From the NCBI RefSeq assembly GCF_030265065.1, contig NC_080400.1:52127001-52191000 (forward strand): a stretch of 64,000 nucleotides of DNA, given 5' to 3'. The translations under genes and the position numbers were made by a program. The DNA comes from Corythoichthys intestinalis (lineage: Eukaryota > Chordata > Actinopteri > Syngnathiformes > Syngnathidae). The notes under the pieces were generated by a model that had not been told where the DNA came from, did not search any database, and saw nothing but the letters and a program-made list of their open reading frames with translations. This document shows, piece after piece, positions 40,607 through 52,350 of the stretch (its first letter is position 1; each line of letters starts with the position of its first letter).

Positions 40607-42870
40607 AGGGAATGGGACGTACTACGTCATTGTTTGGACGCGCCTCCATGCTGGCAATATGATTCACTTCCGGGTCGGCAGACTCAATGCGGATTGTAAC
40701 TTGTGGTCGTGCTAAGCTAACTCTTTCGGTGTTTTAGAAAGAAATTATGGGTGTGTATTGTTGTGTTACCGGGTGCAACAGCTTCTCCTACGACTAAAAA
40801 AAGGGCGAGGAAAACTGGACTCACTTTTCACCGTTTTCCTGCATGGAGGACCAAATATCAGATCACGAAGGTACGACGGATGGCTGGATTGCAGCGGTTC
40901 GTCGGAAAAGCATTTCTTATGATCATATTTCTGCTGGAATGAGAGTGTGTTCCTGTCATCTCTACTCTTGTAAGTTGAACGACTTATCCACTTTTGGTTT
41001 CAATACGTTTTTCTTTTTTTACACCGTTGTGTAAATCTGCCTCGGTAGCAATGCTCGCCTACTACGACTCACCTACCAGTTGTGTTCCTAGGTAAACCTG
41101 CTGACAACACATCCCGATTTGTCACCATCTCTCTTCTTGGATCATTTGACAAAGAAAATTTGTTCAATGGAGTGGTTCCATTTGTCCTGTGTCGGACTCA
41201 AACAAGCCCCTGCTGCAGACGCCATCTGGGTCTGCCCTTCTCGTCGATGAACTGCTTGCTTTTAACTTGTGAAAATGCAAGAACTGTAATGCACATATTT
41301 ATTCTGCCTGGCTATTTAACTATGGCCAGTGACGTATTTTTTTTTTTTTTTAAACCACTTTGACAAAGACACGTTTCATTGTAATGTTGAATTTATATAT
41401 TCTATTATTATTTTTAAATTATAATATTCTTATTTGCACTTATGGAGACTTTAGACTGTCAATTCAAATAGTGTTGGAAAAGTTGCAATACCTACAATAG
41501 AAATGCAAGAACTGTAAAGTACATATTTTTACACCTTTATTTACCTAAGGCCACTGGATGTTTTTTAACTGCTTTGAAAAAATACAGGTTTTGTTGTGAT
41601 CTTGTATTTATATAGTATATAGCTTTTTATAATGTATTATGTATTATAATATTTGCTGTCCCCTGCCAGAGTGTGGGCCATTTTGTACTAAAAGGATTTT
41701 AAACTGTCAGTTCAAATACTGTGTTGGAGACTAGTACTTGCAATACTTAAAATGGAAATGCAAGAACTTTAAAGCACATATTTATCCTGTCTGGCAATTT
41801 ACCCAAGGCCAGTAAATAGTGTTTTAAACTGCTTTGACAAAGACACGTTTATTGTGATCTTGTATTTGTGTATTACTTATAATTATATAATATTTGCTGC
41901 CACCGTCAGAGGGTGGGCCTTGTTTGCACTAATTTAAAGATTTTAAACTGTCAATTAAAATATAGTATTGGAGAAATTGCATTACTTGAAATAAATCTAT
42001 TGCAACTTATCAGTCCCAGTTCTTGTCTACAACACTGTCCAAAAATTGTCAATGCATATTCCAAATAGAATAACAAAATTAAGTCACCTGACTTTGTAAT
42101 TATTACACCTGTTTATTATGAAGACCTGAAGTAAACAACAAGCAGTTACAGTTTGTCAAGAAGTTGTTCAAGTCATGTTTTGGTATTCATATTTTATTGA
42201 CTTTTCACAACAACACTTTGGATCGTGTTTGTAAGAGCAGAGCAAACTGAAGTTTCAGCGTGCACTCTTCGCCTTTCCAACCTCTCATAACGCTCCGATG
42301 TGGTGCGCTTGACCTCAGAATAACCCAAGAAGAGATATGGTGACCAATCGGGATGTGTTGTCAGCATTTCATATGCAGGTTTTCCTAGTAACACAACAGG
42401 TAGGTGAGGAGGAGGAGTAGGTTAGCATTGCTACCGAGGCAGATTTACACAACAGTAAAAAAAACAAAAAACCGTACTGAAACCAAAACGGATAAATCGT
42501 TCAACTTACAAGAGTAGAGATGAGGGGAATACTCTCATTCCAGCAGAAATATGATCATAAGAAATGCTTTTCCGACGAACCGCTGCAATCCAGCCATCAG
42601 TCGTGCCTTCGTGATCTGATATTTGGTCCTCCATGCAGGAAAACGGTGAAAAGTGAGTCCAGTTTTTCTCGCCCTTTTTTTAGTCGTAGGAGAAGCTGTT
42701 GCACCCGGTAACACAACAATACACACCCATAATTTCTTTCTAAAACACCGAAAGAGTTAGCTTAGCACGACCACACGTTACAATCCGCATTGACTCTGCC
42801 GAACCGGAAGTAAATCATATTGCCAGCATGGAGGCGCGTCCAAACAGTGACGTAGTACGTCCCATTCCCT
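40607..42870. mobile_element. Palindromic ISL2EU-type THAP element, copy 2 (2264 bp)
   Basis: Near-identical sister of 28573-30830: same AGGGAATGGGACG ends, AT duplication at 40605-40606 and 42871-42872, two inverted THAP arms, and three internal ~230-bp repeats. The plus arm reads MGVYCCVTGCNSFSYD then TAA; the frame moves for LTFHRFPAWRTK and back for DGWIAAVRRKSISYDHISAG then RVCSCH. The minus arm carries the second exon GKPAYEMLTTHPDWSPYLF and SEVKRTTSERYERLERRRV, ending at 42194. Confidence 0.88.
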
Positions 42871-42872
42871 AT

Positions 42873-43032
42873 TGCTTCCGTTAAGACTGTTGTGAATTCC
42901 CTGCTGTGAGGGCTGGACAGCGAGCGAGCTGCCTCGCTTTGGGACGACTGTGTTGTTGCTGCGCATGCGCAGAGTATTCTTAAAAAGACCGCGGTTGAGG
43001 GAAAAAAGTTCGTCCTCGGCCGAGTATTAAGG
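42873..43032. promoter_or_regulatory. GC-rich segment upstream of unit H with NRF1-type site
   Basis: Not present in the other units. Holds gcgcatgcgc (42961-42970), a perfect NRF1-type palindrome, and ends where common promoter sequence begins (aaggccattatccgtcc). Whether it ever drove transcription is unknown. Confidence 0.4.
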
Positions 43033-43212
43033 CCATTATCCGTCCGAGTGTCGACATTTAGAGCACGTGTAAACCGGAAAACGCGAGCACAAGTGCGGAA
43101 ATAAAGCGGAAGTTGCGGTACACGTCCCGAAGCCGTCTGTAATGGCGGCGGAGGCGTGTCAACAAATAGCGTGACGGCACGATGACAGGCCCCTTTCAAC
43201 TCTTTGATGCTT
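43033..43212 (+). promoter_or_regulatory. Orphan promoter of unit H (gene deleted)
   Basis: Matches the promoter of G (59785-59965) up to 'caactctttgatgctttg', then joins directly to 3'-flank sequence. The CRE is altered to TGACGGCA (43172-43179), and the small upstream ATG is kept. All of exon 1 beyond this point, the intron, the coding exon and about 1 kb of flank are missing. Confidence 0.75.
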
Positions 43213-43750
43213 TGTAAACTACCTCTAAATAATTCCAAATAAATTTCCATTATTTTAAGAGAATTTTTACTGGAATTTCTTTTTTACCTCCACGGAAGCT
43301 TGAAGGTTGTGTGCCAGTACTGCCATTCATTGTAAACTGTTAATAATTTCCTCCACCTTGTCTTAGGCTAGTGCTTCTCAATTATTTTCTGTTACGTCCT
43401 CCCCCCGGAAGACGTAAATGTTTCGCACCCCACAACTCTCTGCAACCACTGTAAATAGTGTCATTTGTTTATAATTTTTTTTATTATTATAAGTACACCT
43501 CTGCATAATGTTTTGTCCTTTTAATATTAAAGAGAAAAAGCTAATGTCGATCAACTTATATAATTGTATCACTAAATAATAACAATATAATTAAAATAAA
43601 GTATAACTTTATTAACATTGTTTTGTGTGTAACAGAAACGGCCTAAAGTGCCTATGACAGCAAAAAGCATGTTTATATCATATTTCACGCGATATTTTAT
43701 GCTCCTGAATGAAATGGACCACTTGGATGTGTGTGGACGCAATCGATTTA
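43213..43750. repeat. 3' flank of unit H (partial)
   Basis: Homologous to 62480-63000 of unit G. It stops at 'aatcgattt' near 43748; unit sequence resumes near 48190. Confidence 0.75.
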
Positions 43751-43842
43751 TTTATGGCGGAAAACACTCAGGCTACTTAAGTTCTGCTCTTCGACCCCCA
43801 TTTTGGCCAAATTTCAAAATTGTCTGATATGCATGTGTGATA

Positions 43843-44354
43843 TTGCCTGGCTCTGCCAGACTGTTCTCCCTGTATTTTTCAAACACAGAGAGAAAGGTCT
43901 GGGAACCAGCCCATTAACGGCCTCTCGGGCAGGTACAAAATCAATCAACAAATCAGATTCGTTTATTTGCGTGACGTGTTCTTAACGAACAACGTCACTC
44001 TTGCGCGTCGAAAGTCGTCTCGACAACAACACAGATGGTGAACGGGAGAGCCGAGAATATGTTCCAAGGTAAAATCAGTTTTAAATGATCAAAAACACAT
44101 CGACACGAGTGATTGACAACAGTCTGTCTCGCGCTAGCCAGATTGAATAAACTCCGCTCTCTTCATATGTTTACTTCCGCGCGCAAGTCCCTCGTCCTGC
44201 CCTCGTCCTTTTACTAACGTCACGTCTGCCCGTCGCTGATTGGTCCACTCCGCTGTCTGTTTGCTGTGGCTTGCTCCGCCCTGGAAATTGTATCCGCGTG
44301 AATGGTGGCCAGACTCAATAGCTGGAACAGCGGTGAGTCTGGTGTACCAGGCAA
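43843..44354. mobile_element. 512-bp MITE with 8-bp duplication
   Basis: Ends ATTGCCTGG.. in inverted orientation (right end ..CCAGGCAA), flanked by TGTGTGAT at 43835-43842 and 44355-44362. The inner part contains GC-richer promoter-like sequence but no open gene. An 8-bp duplication fits hAT or P superfamily. Confidence 0.75.
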
Positions 44355-44809
44355 TGTGTGATACATCATTGGAATGCTTAAAATCTCAATTTTCTGGGGG
44401 GAGAAAAATTTTGAACAGGAGGGCATTTTAAAAAAAAACAAAAAACTTTTTTTTAAACAGAAAAACCCGAACTGGAGGTGAGAGCACACAAGAGCAGAAT
44501 TGCAGACGCCATGACTTTAATGAGATATTATCACGTACTTACCTTGTTTCGATCCAAAAACTCCATGTAGCATGTATCAACGAGTGTCAAGACACAGCTG
44601 TGAATGGCCACAGCTGGATTTTTGGGGGATTTTATGGGTGAAAAATGGTAATATAACAAGGATCGCGATGCAGAAATCGCAAACATCAAGGAGTGGTTGA
44701 AATGTTCTTTTTCATATATTAACCCTTTTAAAAGTTTATTTTTTCAATTTTTCTTTGTTTGGATCGGTTATCATCTAACATCGGAGAAATTGCGACAGTA
44801 ACAAAAAAA
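44355..44809. other. Uncharacterised AT-rich sequence
   Basis: Part of the ~4.4-kb insertion into the H flank. No gene, repeat end or motif recognised. Confidence 0.4.
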
Positions 44810-47710
44810 ACTAGGCCTGCAAGCAGGACTGAACGGGCCCTCGCAATCTAGCGCAACTCGGACGTCACGCAACTCGGACTGTGCGCAGGTCAGGGTGGTG
44901 GCAGATCCTCCTCTCTAATCATCTCATTAGAACCTAACATGCTCGAAAGTCGCCTCTTACATTACCACACCCAAGAGATAAAAACCCCTATTGGAGAGGG
45001 TACTACAAAAAAGGAGCCACTACTGAGCTGTGCAGCCAAGCCCTTGTTCAAAACCAAAATTAATCTTCTAACTGGGCCAATTCGACCAAGTGTGCCAAAT
45101 ATTGTGGCTCTATAAGCTGCCTGACTCTCTGGAAAAAAAATATTTCCTTTAAATGGCAAACAAAGGGTCGTCACGGCAACAGACAGACACGTGGACATGG
45201 GCCGTAAATAAGTATTTTAATAGGTCTTGAAACTACAATGAAAAAACTGAAAAGAACTGGACATGTATTGGAAAAACGAGTGACTTTCTGTTGCCACTAG
45301 TTGGCGCTGTAGGGTTGATGCAAATGACCCCTACAAGGCACTTCAGGGTATGACTCTCAACAAGCACGGGAAGTTTGTCGCAGATATGTTGTATATCTGC
45401 CGAGTTATGACTGTTCAAAGTTTTTAGCGAGACAAATTGTTGACGGTCATTTTCACTTTCCTGTTTGGACCCCTCCGCTTCAACGAAACCTCAATATTTT
45501 TCATCAGGCACCTGAACACAGGTCTTAAGGCTTCCCTTATGCAGGTTTGAGGTAGATTGATTTTTTCCCTTTAGAGGAGGTGTGTGTCCCGTAAAAAAAG
45601 GGCATTTCCTGTTCCCACTAGGAGGCGCCAAGCACAAATGGTAAATTTTCAATCCAGTCCTGCTCAGGCTGGTATACCTCACACACATGCCAGATTTAAA
45701 ATAGATTGAACGTTGTATGAGGGAGTTATCAGTCATTTTCCGAATTCGGTGTTTTGGCGAAAAAATGGCCGACTTTGGCACCCCGCCCAGGTCAGGCCCG
45801 TGAATGAAAACACACCATTTTGATAACTTAAGATTTCATATGCCTCATGAACAGTCTCGCCAATTTTGAGAATGATCAAACTAATTCCCTAGGTGCCAAG
45901 GTGTAAAATGTGCACACTGTAAATCGATAAAAATTTCACATTCAATCCAAAATACCCGATTTCCTGTTGGGTTTGGAATACGCATGCAAGAGACTTTTTG
46001 GAGATGTTTTGTACAAGGTATCGACTCTCCGAATTTCATCCCTCTACGTTGAAAAAACCTAAATGGAGAGGCCTTTTTGAAAATTTCAAGGGGGTGCCAC
46101 TGAGCCATTTTGTTACATGTTTTCGTAACGTTGCAAGATTATTGAACGTTATGCAACGCCGCATGTATGTCCAAATTTTTGTGAGTTTTCGTGCATGTTC
46201 AAGCCTCCAAATGTAAACTCCTACTGTGAACCGATAAAAATTTCACATTCGATCCAAAATACCCGATTTCCTGTTGGATTTGGAATACGGGTGCAAGAGA
46301 CTTTTTGGAGCAGTTTTGCACAAGGTATCGACTCCCCAAATTTCATCACTCTATGTTAAAAAAACCTAATAGGAAACGCCTTTTTGAAAAATTCAAGGGG
46401 GCGCCACTGAGGCATTTTGTTACATTTTTTCGTAACATTGCAAGATTATCGAACGTTATCCAAAGCCGCATGTATGTGCAAATTTTTACGAGTTTTTGTG
46501 CATATTCAAGCCTCCAAATGTAAACTCCTACTGTGAACCCATGAAAATTTCACATTCGATCCAAAATACCCGATTTCCTGTTGGATTTGGAATATGGGTG
46601 CAAGAGACTTTTTGGAGCAGTTTTGCATAAGGTATCTACTCCCCAAATTTCCTTGCTCTATGTTGAAAAAACCCAATAGGAAAGGCCTTTTTTAAAACTT
46701 CTTTCTGTCGCCACTAGTTGGCACTGTAGAGTTGATGCAAATGACCCCTACAAGAACCTTCAGGGTATGACTCTCAACAAACACGGGAAGTTTGGCGCAG
46801 ATATGTTGTATATCTGCCGAGTTATGACTGTTCAAAGTTTTTTGCGTGACAAATTGTTGACGTTCATTTTCACTTTCCTGTTTGGACCCCTCCGCCTCAA
46901 CGAAACCTCAATATTTTTCATCAGGCACCTGAACACAGGTCTTAAGGCTCCCCTGATGCAGGTTTGAGGTCAACAGATTTTTTTCCCTTGGAGGAGGAAC
47001 CTGTCTCGTAAAAAAAGGCATTTCCTGTTCTCACTAGGGGGCGCTAGACCTAATGGGTAATATTTCAATGCACTCGTGTTAAGGGTGGGATACCACACAT
47101 ACATGCCAAATATGAAAAAGATTTAACGTTGTGTTAAGGAACTTGAATTTGTCATTTTGCCGAAAAAATGGTCGACTTTGGCACCACGCCCAGGTCAGAC
47201 CCGTGAATGAAAACGCACCATTTTCAAAACTTAAGATTTCATATGTCTCCTGAACAGTCTCACCAATTTTGAAGATGATCCAACTAACTCCCTCGGCGAA
47301 AAGGTCTCAAATGTGCACCCTGTAAATCGATAAAAATTTCATATTTGATCCAAAATAACCGATTTCCTGTTGGGTTTGGAATATGCGTGTAAATGCTTTT
47401 TTGGAGCGGTTTTGGACAAGGTATAGACCCCCCAAATTTCATTGCTCTACGCTGACAGACCCTAATGTTATAGGCCAATTTTAAAATTTCAAGGGGGCGC
47501 CACTGAGCCATTTTGTTATATTTTTTTGCAACGTTGCAAAATTATCGAAATTTACAATTTTCCGGACGTATGTGCAAATTTTGGTGACTTTTCGTGCATG
47601 TTCAGGCCTCCAAATTGGCCGTTTTCATTTGCCCTGAAAAAAAAAAAATAATAAAATAAAAATCCTTTGCAAAACAATAGGGCCTTCGCACGCTTAGTGC
47701 TCGGGCCCTA
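44810..47710. repeat. Satellite-like block with nested direct repeats
   Basis: Begins 'ggcctgcaagcaggactgaa' and ends 'cttagtgctcgggccc', with self-similar ends. Inside, a ~290-bp unit ('cgatccaaaatacccgatttcctgttgg...') occurs at about 45935, 46245, 46545 and 47340. A larger ~700-bp unit ('gttgatgcaaatgacccctacaag...') occurs at about 45285 and 46705. Short open stretches recur in each repeat but carry no known domain and look fortuitous. Confidence 0.7.
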
Positions 47711-48287
47711 AATACAATTAAGCGACAGTTATGAGGTAGATATCTGACTTTTTTACAGACACCATTTTTTTCATTGTGACGTAATTTGTTTAAAAGTTTG
47801 AAATATGCGAGTGAATCATTTTTAAAGTCGTTTATTTAATTATTTTTTAAAATACAAATATTAGACACCTATTAATGTTTCTAAGCTAAAAATGATAGAC
47901 ATTTTGAATAAAAACATAATTAATTACCTTCGTTTTATGGCTGGGTGGAAACAAAAGTGGTTGCGCGACGTCTGTAAACGGGAGTTTCCGGGGTAAAACG
48001 GACAAATTAAAAATGGTTCCGGGGCTTAATGTGCCATGAATCTGATATGACAGCATATAGACATATAGTTCTATCAAACACAACACTTGTTTTGGCTTAA
48101 AATACAGTAGTTTCTTTTAAAGATGAGTGCAAGTGCAGAAACTGCTTTTTCAGTCTTGTCTGTGTTTTCCGCCTTATTCCATGTTTTTGAATCCGCGCCA
48201 TGGAAATTAGTGACTTCCTGGATTGAGGAAGAATGGGAATGTGATATCAGCCGGGTCACCATCTCACAATACAGCCTTTGCTATATA
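47711..48287. other. AT-rich sequence, then resumption of unit H flank
   Basis: 47711-48180 shows no gene. From about 48190 the sequence matches the flank just before Tc1 in other units ('tgacttcctggattgagg'). Confidence 0.6.
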
Positions 48288-51200
48288 CAGTGCTGGCCAA
48301 AAGTATTGACACCCCTGCAATTATGTCAGATAATGCTCAATTTCTCCCAGACAATGATTGCAATTACAAATGCTTTAGTAGTAATAGCTTCATTTATTTT
48401 GCTTGCAATTATAAAACACAAAAGAGATGGATAAAAATTAAATAATTATCATTTTACACAAAACTCCAAAAATGGGCCGGACAAAAGTATTGGCACCCTC
48501 AGCCCAATACTTGGTAGCACAACCTTTAGACTAGTGATGCACGATAATACATTTTTCAACCGATACCGATAACCGATCATTTCCTCCTCATTCCAACCGA
48601 TAACCGATAATGTCAAGCCGATAATTATATTAAAATGTTTATGTAAAATTTTAAAGTATACACAAAAGAAAATGTTACTGTGCAAAAATATAATTTATTG
48701 CTATTTTTTTCCCCAACATAAAATATGAACAAGTCGTCAATTCAAACATCTTAATAATGACAGATTGTCTGACATTGTGTAATGGTAAACTTTTGGCAAC
48801 AATTACTTAAAGAGTAAATACCTAAGTTGCAAAAAAATGCCTTTAAAAGTAAGCCATTCCTAACATATATAACATTAATACACTGCAAAACAAACCTTAA
48901 AACTAGTCAGTTTTAAGTGTAAATCTATTGGCAATAAGTGAAATTATCTGCCATCGCTTCAAGTGTATTTCTCTCAGATTTCTTGGAAGAAAAATAGCTA
49001 GCTGAAAATAATCTTAACAGCCTTGTTTTAAGCAATACATTATTCTAATTAATCCTAAAAAAAAAACAAAAAAAAACTTGGAAGAAGGAAAGATTTTGAA
49101 TAATATTTGTGGCTACAGAATATTGATTTAAGAATTTGATTATCTACTGTGACTGTAATTGATCAGAGAAATAAGTTAAATAATTTGAAAAGTGATTGCT
49201 AATGTTATATGCTTTGTTGCACACTGTGAAAATGATTAACTCAAAAGAGCGCGATGTCATGTACCCATTCTGCAGCGCTTTGTTTACATTTGCGGCTTTC
49301 ACGACATTTGCGTTACAGCAGCTAAACTGATACACGGCAGTACTATTTGGACGGAGTTGGAACTCTCACCCGCGCGCGTGTTGTTTTGTGCCCGAGTTTT
49401 GTTAAGCCGAAAATAAAGGCAGCGTTACAAAGTCATTTGACCGCTCGTCATTTTACATAGTGAATGCATTATTGACTGGCTGACTTCGTTTTCTCCATGT
49501 TTAAATTATCATCTAACCACCGTGCCGTCATGATAAGCTCGCTTACTGGACATCACTTTTTCATGAAGAATGGTGGTGGTATAAACTGCATTATTTTTTT
49601 TATCCAGGGCTTTGGTTCTCGGGTCATTTAGGTAAAAAAAACAACAACCGTGTCTTGACTTGGCGGCGGCGGCAGCTACGTTCGTACTGGATAATCCGCC
49701 CGCCCCAGCCGGTTCGCCGCGGCGTATTCGGGTCCTGGCTCTGCTCGCACGCCGTGGGAGAACGCTCGAGAAACCGGGGTGTTCGCCGGAGGTCCCCAAG
49801 CCGGGGTATCGCTCGGCTCGGCCCGCCCCGCCTATGGCGAGGCGGCGGTGGCCTGCCAGACCGGCCAGAGCGGCGGGCTCCGTCGGAAGACGGCTACTTG
49901 CCGACTATCGGTCTCCAGTCTTGCCGGTGTTTAGCCTAGATGCGAATTTACCACCCGCCTTGGGCTGCATTCCCAAACAGCCCGACTCTGTATCGTCACA
50001 AGCCCTGTAGTTTAACTTTGTTAGTGTTTACAATAGCTTTAGCATTCCCGCTAGCAGCAGACTCTTATTCGTTCCAAAAATCTTTGTGATGCAGTTTTAA
50101 ATGGCTGTTGGGTTAGTGGTTTTGAATGAGTACGCGTTCTTTCTGCCTCATGGAACTTCTACGGTACATGTTTCGCAGATGGTGGGAGCGTCTTTTTTTT
50201 TTGTGACAGCCGCCATAATATTCAACTACTTCTTGTCGTGTAACTCCGCCTCCTCATCCCCTCCTCCCTCGGGCTTCAGAGAGGGGAGGGGTTGAGGAGG
50301 CGGCGTGCTGAATTCTTCGGTTGCGCACATTTGGAGGCTAAATCAAGTATATAATTATCGGATTGCATTATCGTTTGAATTTTTTTATTATCTGGATTAT
50401 CTGTGTGACGTCATAATTGCCATTATCGGCTGATAATTATCGGTGACCGATATTATCGTGTATCTTTACTTTAGACAAAATAACTGCGAACAAACCCTTC
50501 CGGTATCCATCAATGAGATTCTTACAATGCTCTGTTGGAATTTTAGACCATTCTTCTTTGGCCAACTGCTCCAGGTCTCTGACATTTGAAGGGTGCCTTC
50601 TCCAAACTGCCATTTTCAGATATCGCCACAGGTGTTCTCCTGGATTCAGGTCAGGACTCATTGCTGGCCACTTTAGAAGTCTCCAGTGCTTTCTCTCAAA
50701 CCATGTTCTAGTGCTTTTTAAAGTGTGTTTTGGATCCTTGTCCTGCTGCCGGAACACCCATGACCTCTGAGGGAGACCCAGCTTTCTCACACTGGGCCCT
50801 ACTTTATGCTGCAAAATGTGTTGGCAGTCTTCAGACTTCATAATGCCATGCACACGGTCAAGCAGTCCAGTGCCAGAGGCAGCCAAGCAACCCCAAAACA
50901 TCAGGGAACCTCCGCCACGTTTGACTTTGGAGACCGTGTTCTCTACTTTGAAGGCCTCACCCCCCCCCCCCCGTAAACTCTATGTTGATGCCTTTTCCCA
51001 AAATGGTCTACTTTTGTCTCATCTGACCAGAGAACATTCTTCCAAAATGTTTTTGGCTTTTCTCGGGTAAGTTTTGGCAAACTCCAGCCTGGCTTTTTTT
51101 TGTCTCTGGGTCAGAAGTGGGGTCTTCCAGGGTATCCTACTATAGAGTCCCTTTTCATTCAGACCCCAACGGATAGTACGGGTTGACAATTTTGTACCCT

Positions 51201-51655
51201 CGGACTGCAGGACAGTTTGAACTTGTTTGGATGTTAGTCGAGGTTCTTTATCCACCATCCGCACACTCTTTGGTTGAAATCTCTCATCAATTTTTCTTTT
51301 CCGTCCACATCTAGGGAGGTTAGTAAAAATGGGCTTTACTCTTATTGATGACACTGCACACGGTAGACACAGGAACATTCAGGTCTTTGGAGATTGACTT
51401 GTAACCTTGAGATTGCCCATGCTTCCTCACAATTTTGCTTCTCAAGTTCTCAGACAGTTCTTTGGTCTTCTTTCTTCTCTGCATGCTCAATTTGGTACAC
51501 ACAAGGACACAGGACAGAGGTTGAGTCAACTTGAATCCATTTTAACTGGCTGCAAGTGTGATTTAGCTATTACCACCACCTGTTCTGTCCATTTTAACTT
51601 GCTGCAAGTGTGATTTAGCTATTGCCACCACCTGTTATGTGCCAAAGGTAAGTAA
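48288..51655 (-). mobile_element. Tc1-like transposon of unit H, interrupted by a hAT
   Basis: Starts CAGTGCTGGCCAAAAG after TA at 48288, is interrupted from 48532 to 50468, and continues to about 51655. Transposase pieces on the minus strand: HTH part from 51485, middle part about 51019-51300, catalytic part from 50901 with DKDPKHT and DLNPGEHLW (Gly for Ile before the catalytic Glu). A C-run of 13 is at 50960. A ~48-bp duplication lies near 51540-51635. It is the most diverged of the six copies. Confidence 0.9.
48532..50468. mobile_element. Non-autonomous hAT, 1937 bp, with a GC-rich island
   Basis: Ends TAGTGATGCACGATAATA and, inverted, TAAAGATACACGATAATA, with subterminal CCGATAACCGATAA repeats. 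Target duplication CTTTAGAC at 524-531 of the 48 kb block (48524-48531) and 50469-50476; Tc1 sister copies have one. No transposase is recognised. The centre 49655-50010 is strongly GC- and CpG-rich with long open frames in several phases and no known domain. Confidence 0.88.
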
Positions 51656-52350
51656 GTTCATCCCGTGCCCCAACGAAGACACTGTTGTGATTGAGGGCCA
51701 TGAACATAAATAATACTTGACTTGCAGTGTTTGTAAGGAATTCAGCATCCACTACTGAAAGTGCTATTATTGTCTATTCATGGGTGCTCTCTATGGGCTG
51801 ATAGGCTATTAGTGCCATCAGAAGTGAATTTAAAATGCTTAACTTTAGAAAACGTATTTTCTGATTAAACAAATATCAGCCTATATGTGTGCGACAAACA
51901 GGTCATAGACTCCCGGGAACTTAAATCTTTAATTTTGTGCACAATTGTTTTGTGTTTTTTGAAAATGACATTGATAATCTTGAACATTTGTTTTTTTCAG
52001 TGTGATATAGTGCAATTGTTCTGGAGGGAAACGCGGAGCTGGTTTCAGTCCAAACAAATTGATCTTTCAAAGTGGACAGTGGATTCAATTAAGTTTGAAA
52101 TGTTTGGCACAAATAAATATTTGTTTATGTGATCAATGTGATTTTTTTTCTTCTTCACAAATGCAGATACTTTCAAACTAAATCTTGTTTTGAACATTGG
52201 ATGAATGAGTTTCTTCTTGGGTATAGGTCTCTGAAGCTGTTTAATAAGAAAAAATCCCTTAATTTGGAGTCAGATTGAGAGATTTGACATTTCTTTGAAA
52301 AGCCCCGTGATTGTAAAACAGTGGGTGCGTCGGTGTATGTGTGTGTTGGG
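51656..52350. repeat. Inter-unit segment between H and F with LINE 3' fragment
   Basis: Homologue of 18931-19640. LINE-like peptide on the plus strand at about 51960-52132. Ends at GTGTTGGG, where a hAT inserted. Confidence 0.65.

Noticed and set aside
45881-46523. Recurrent ~72-codon frames in the satellite-like block
   Set aside because: Each follows the repeat unit and has no known domain; likely chance openness of the repeat.
49655-50010. Open frames of 94 and 116 codons in the GC-rich hAT island
   Set aside because: Overlapping frames in GC-rich DNA, no domain, no splice or start context; kept only as a composition oddity.
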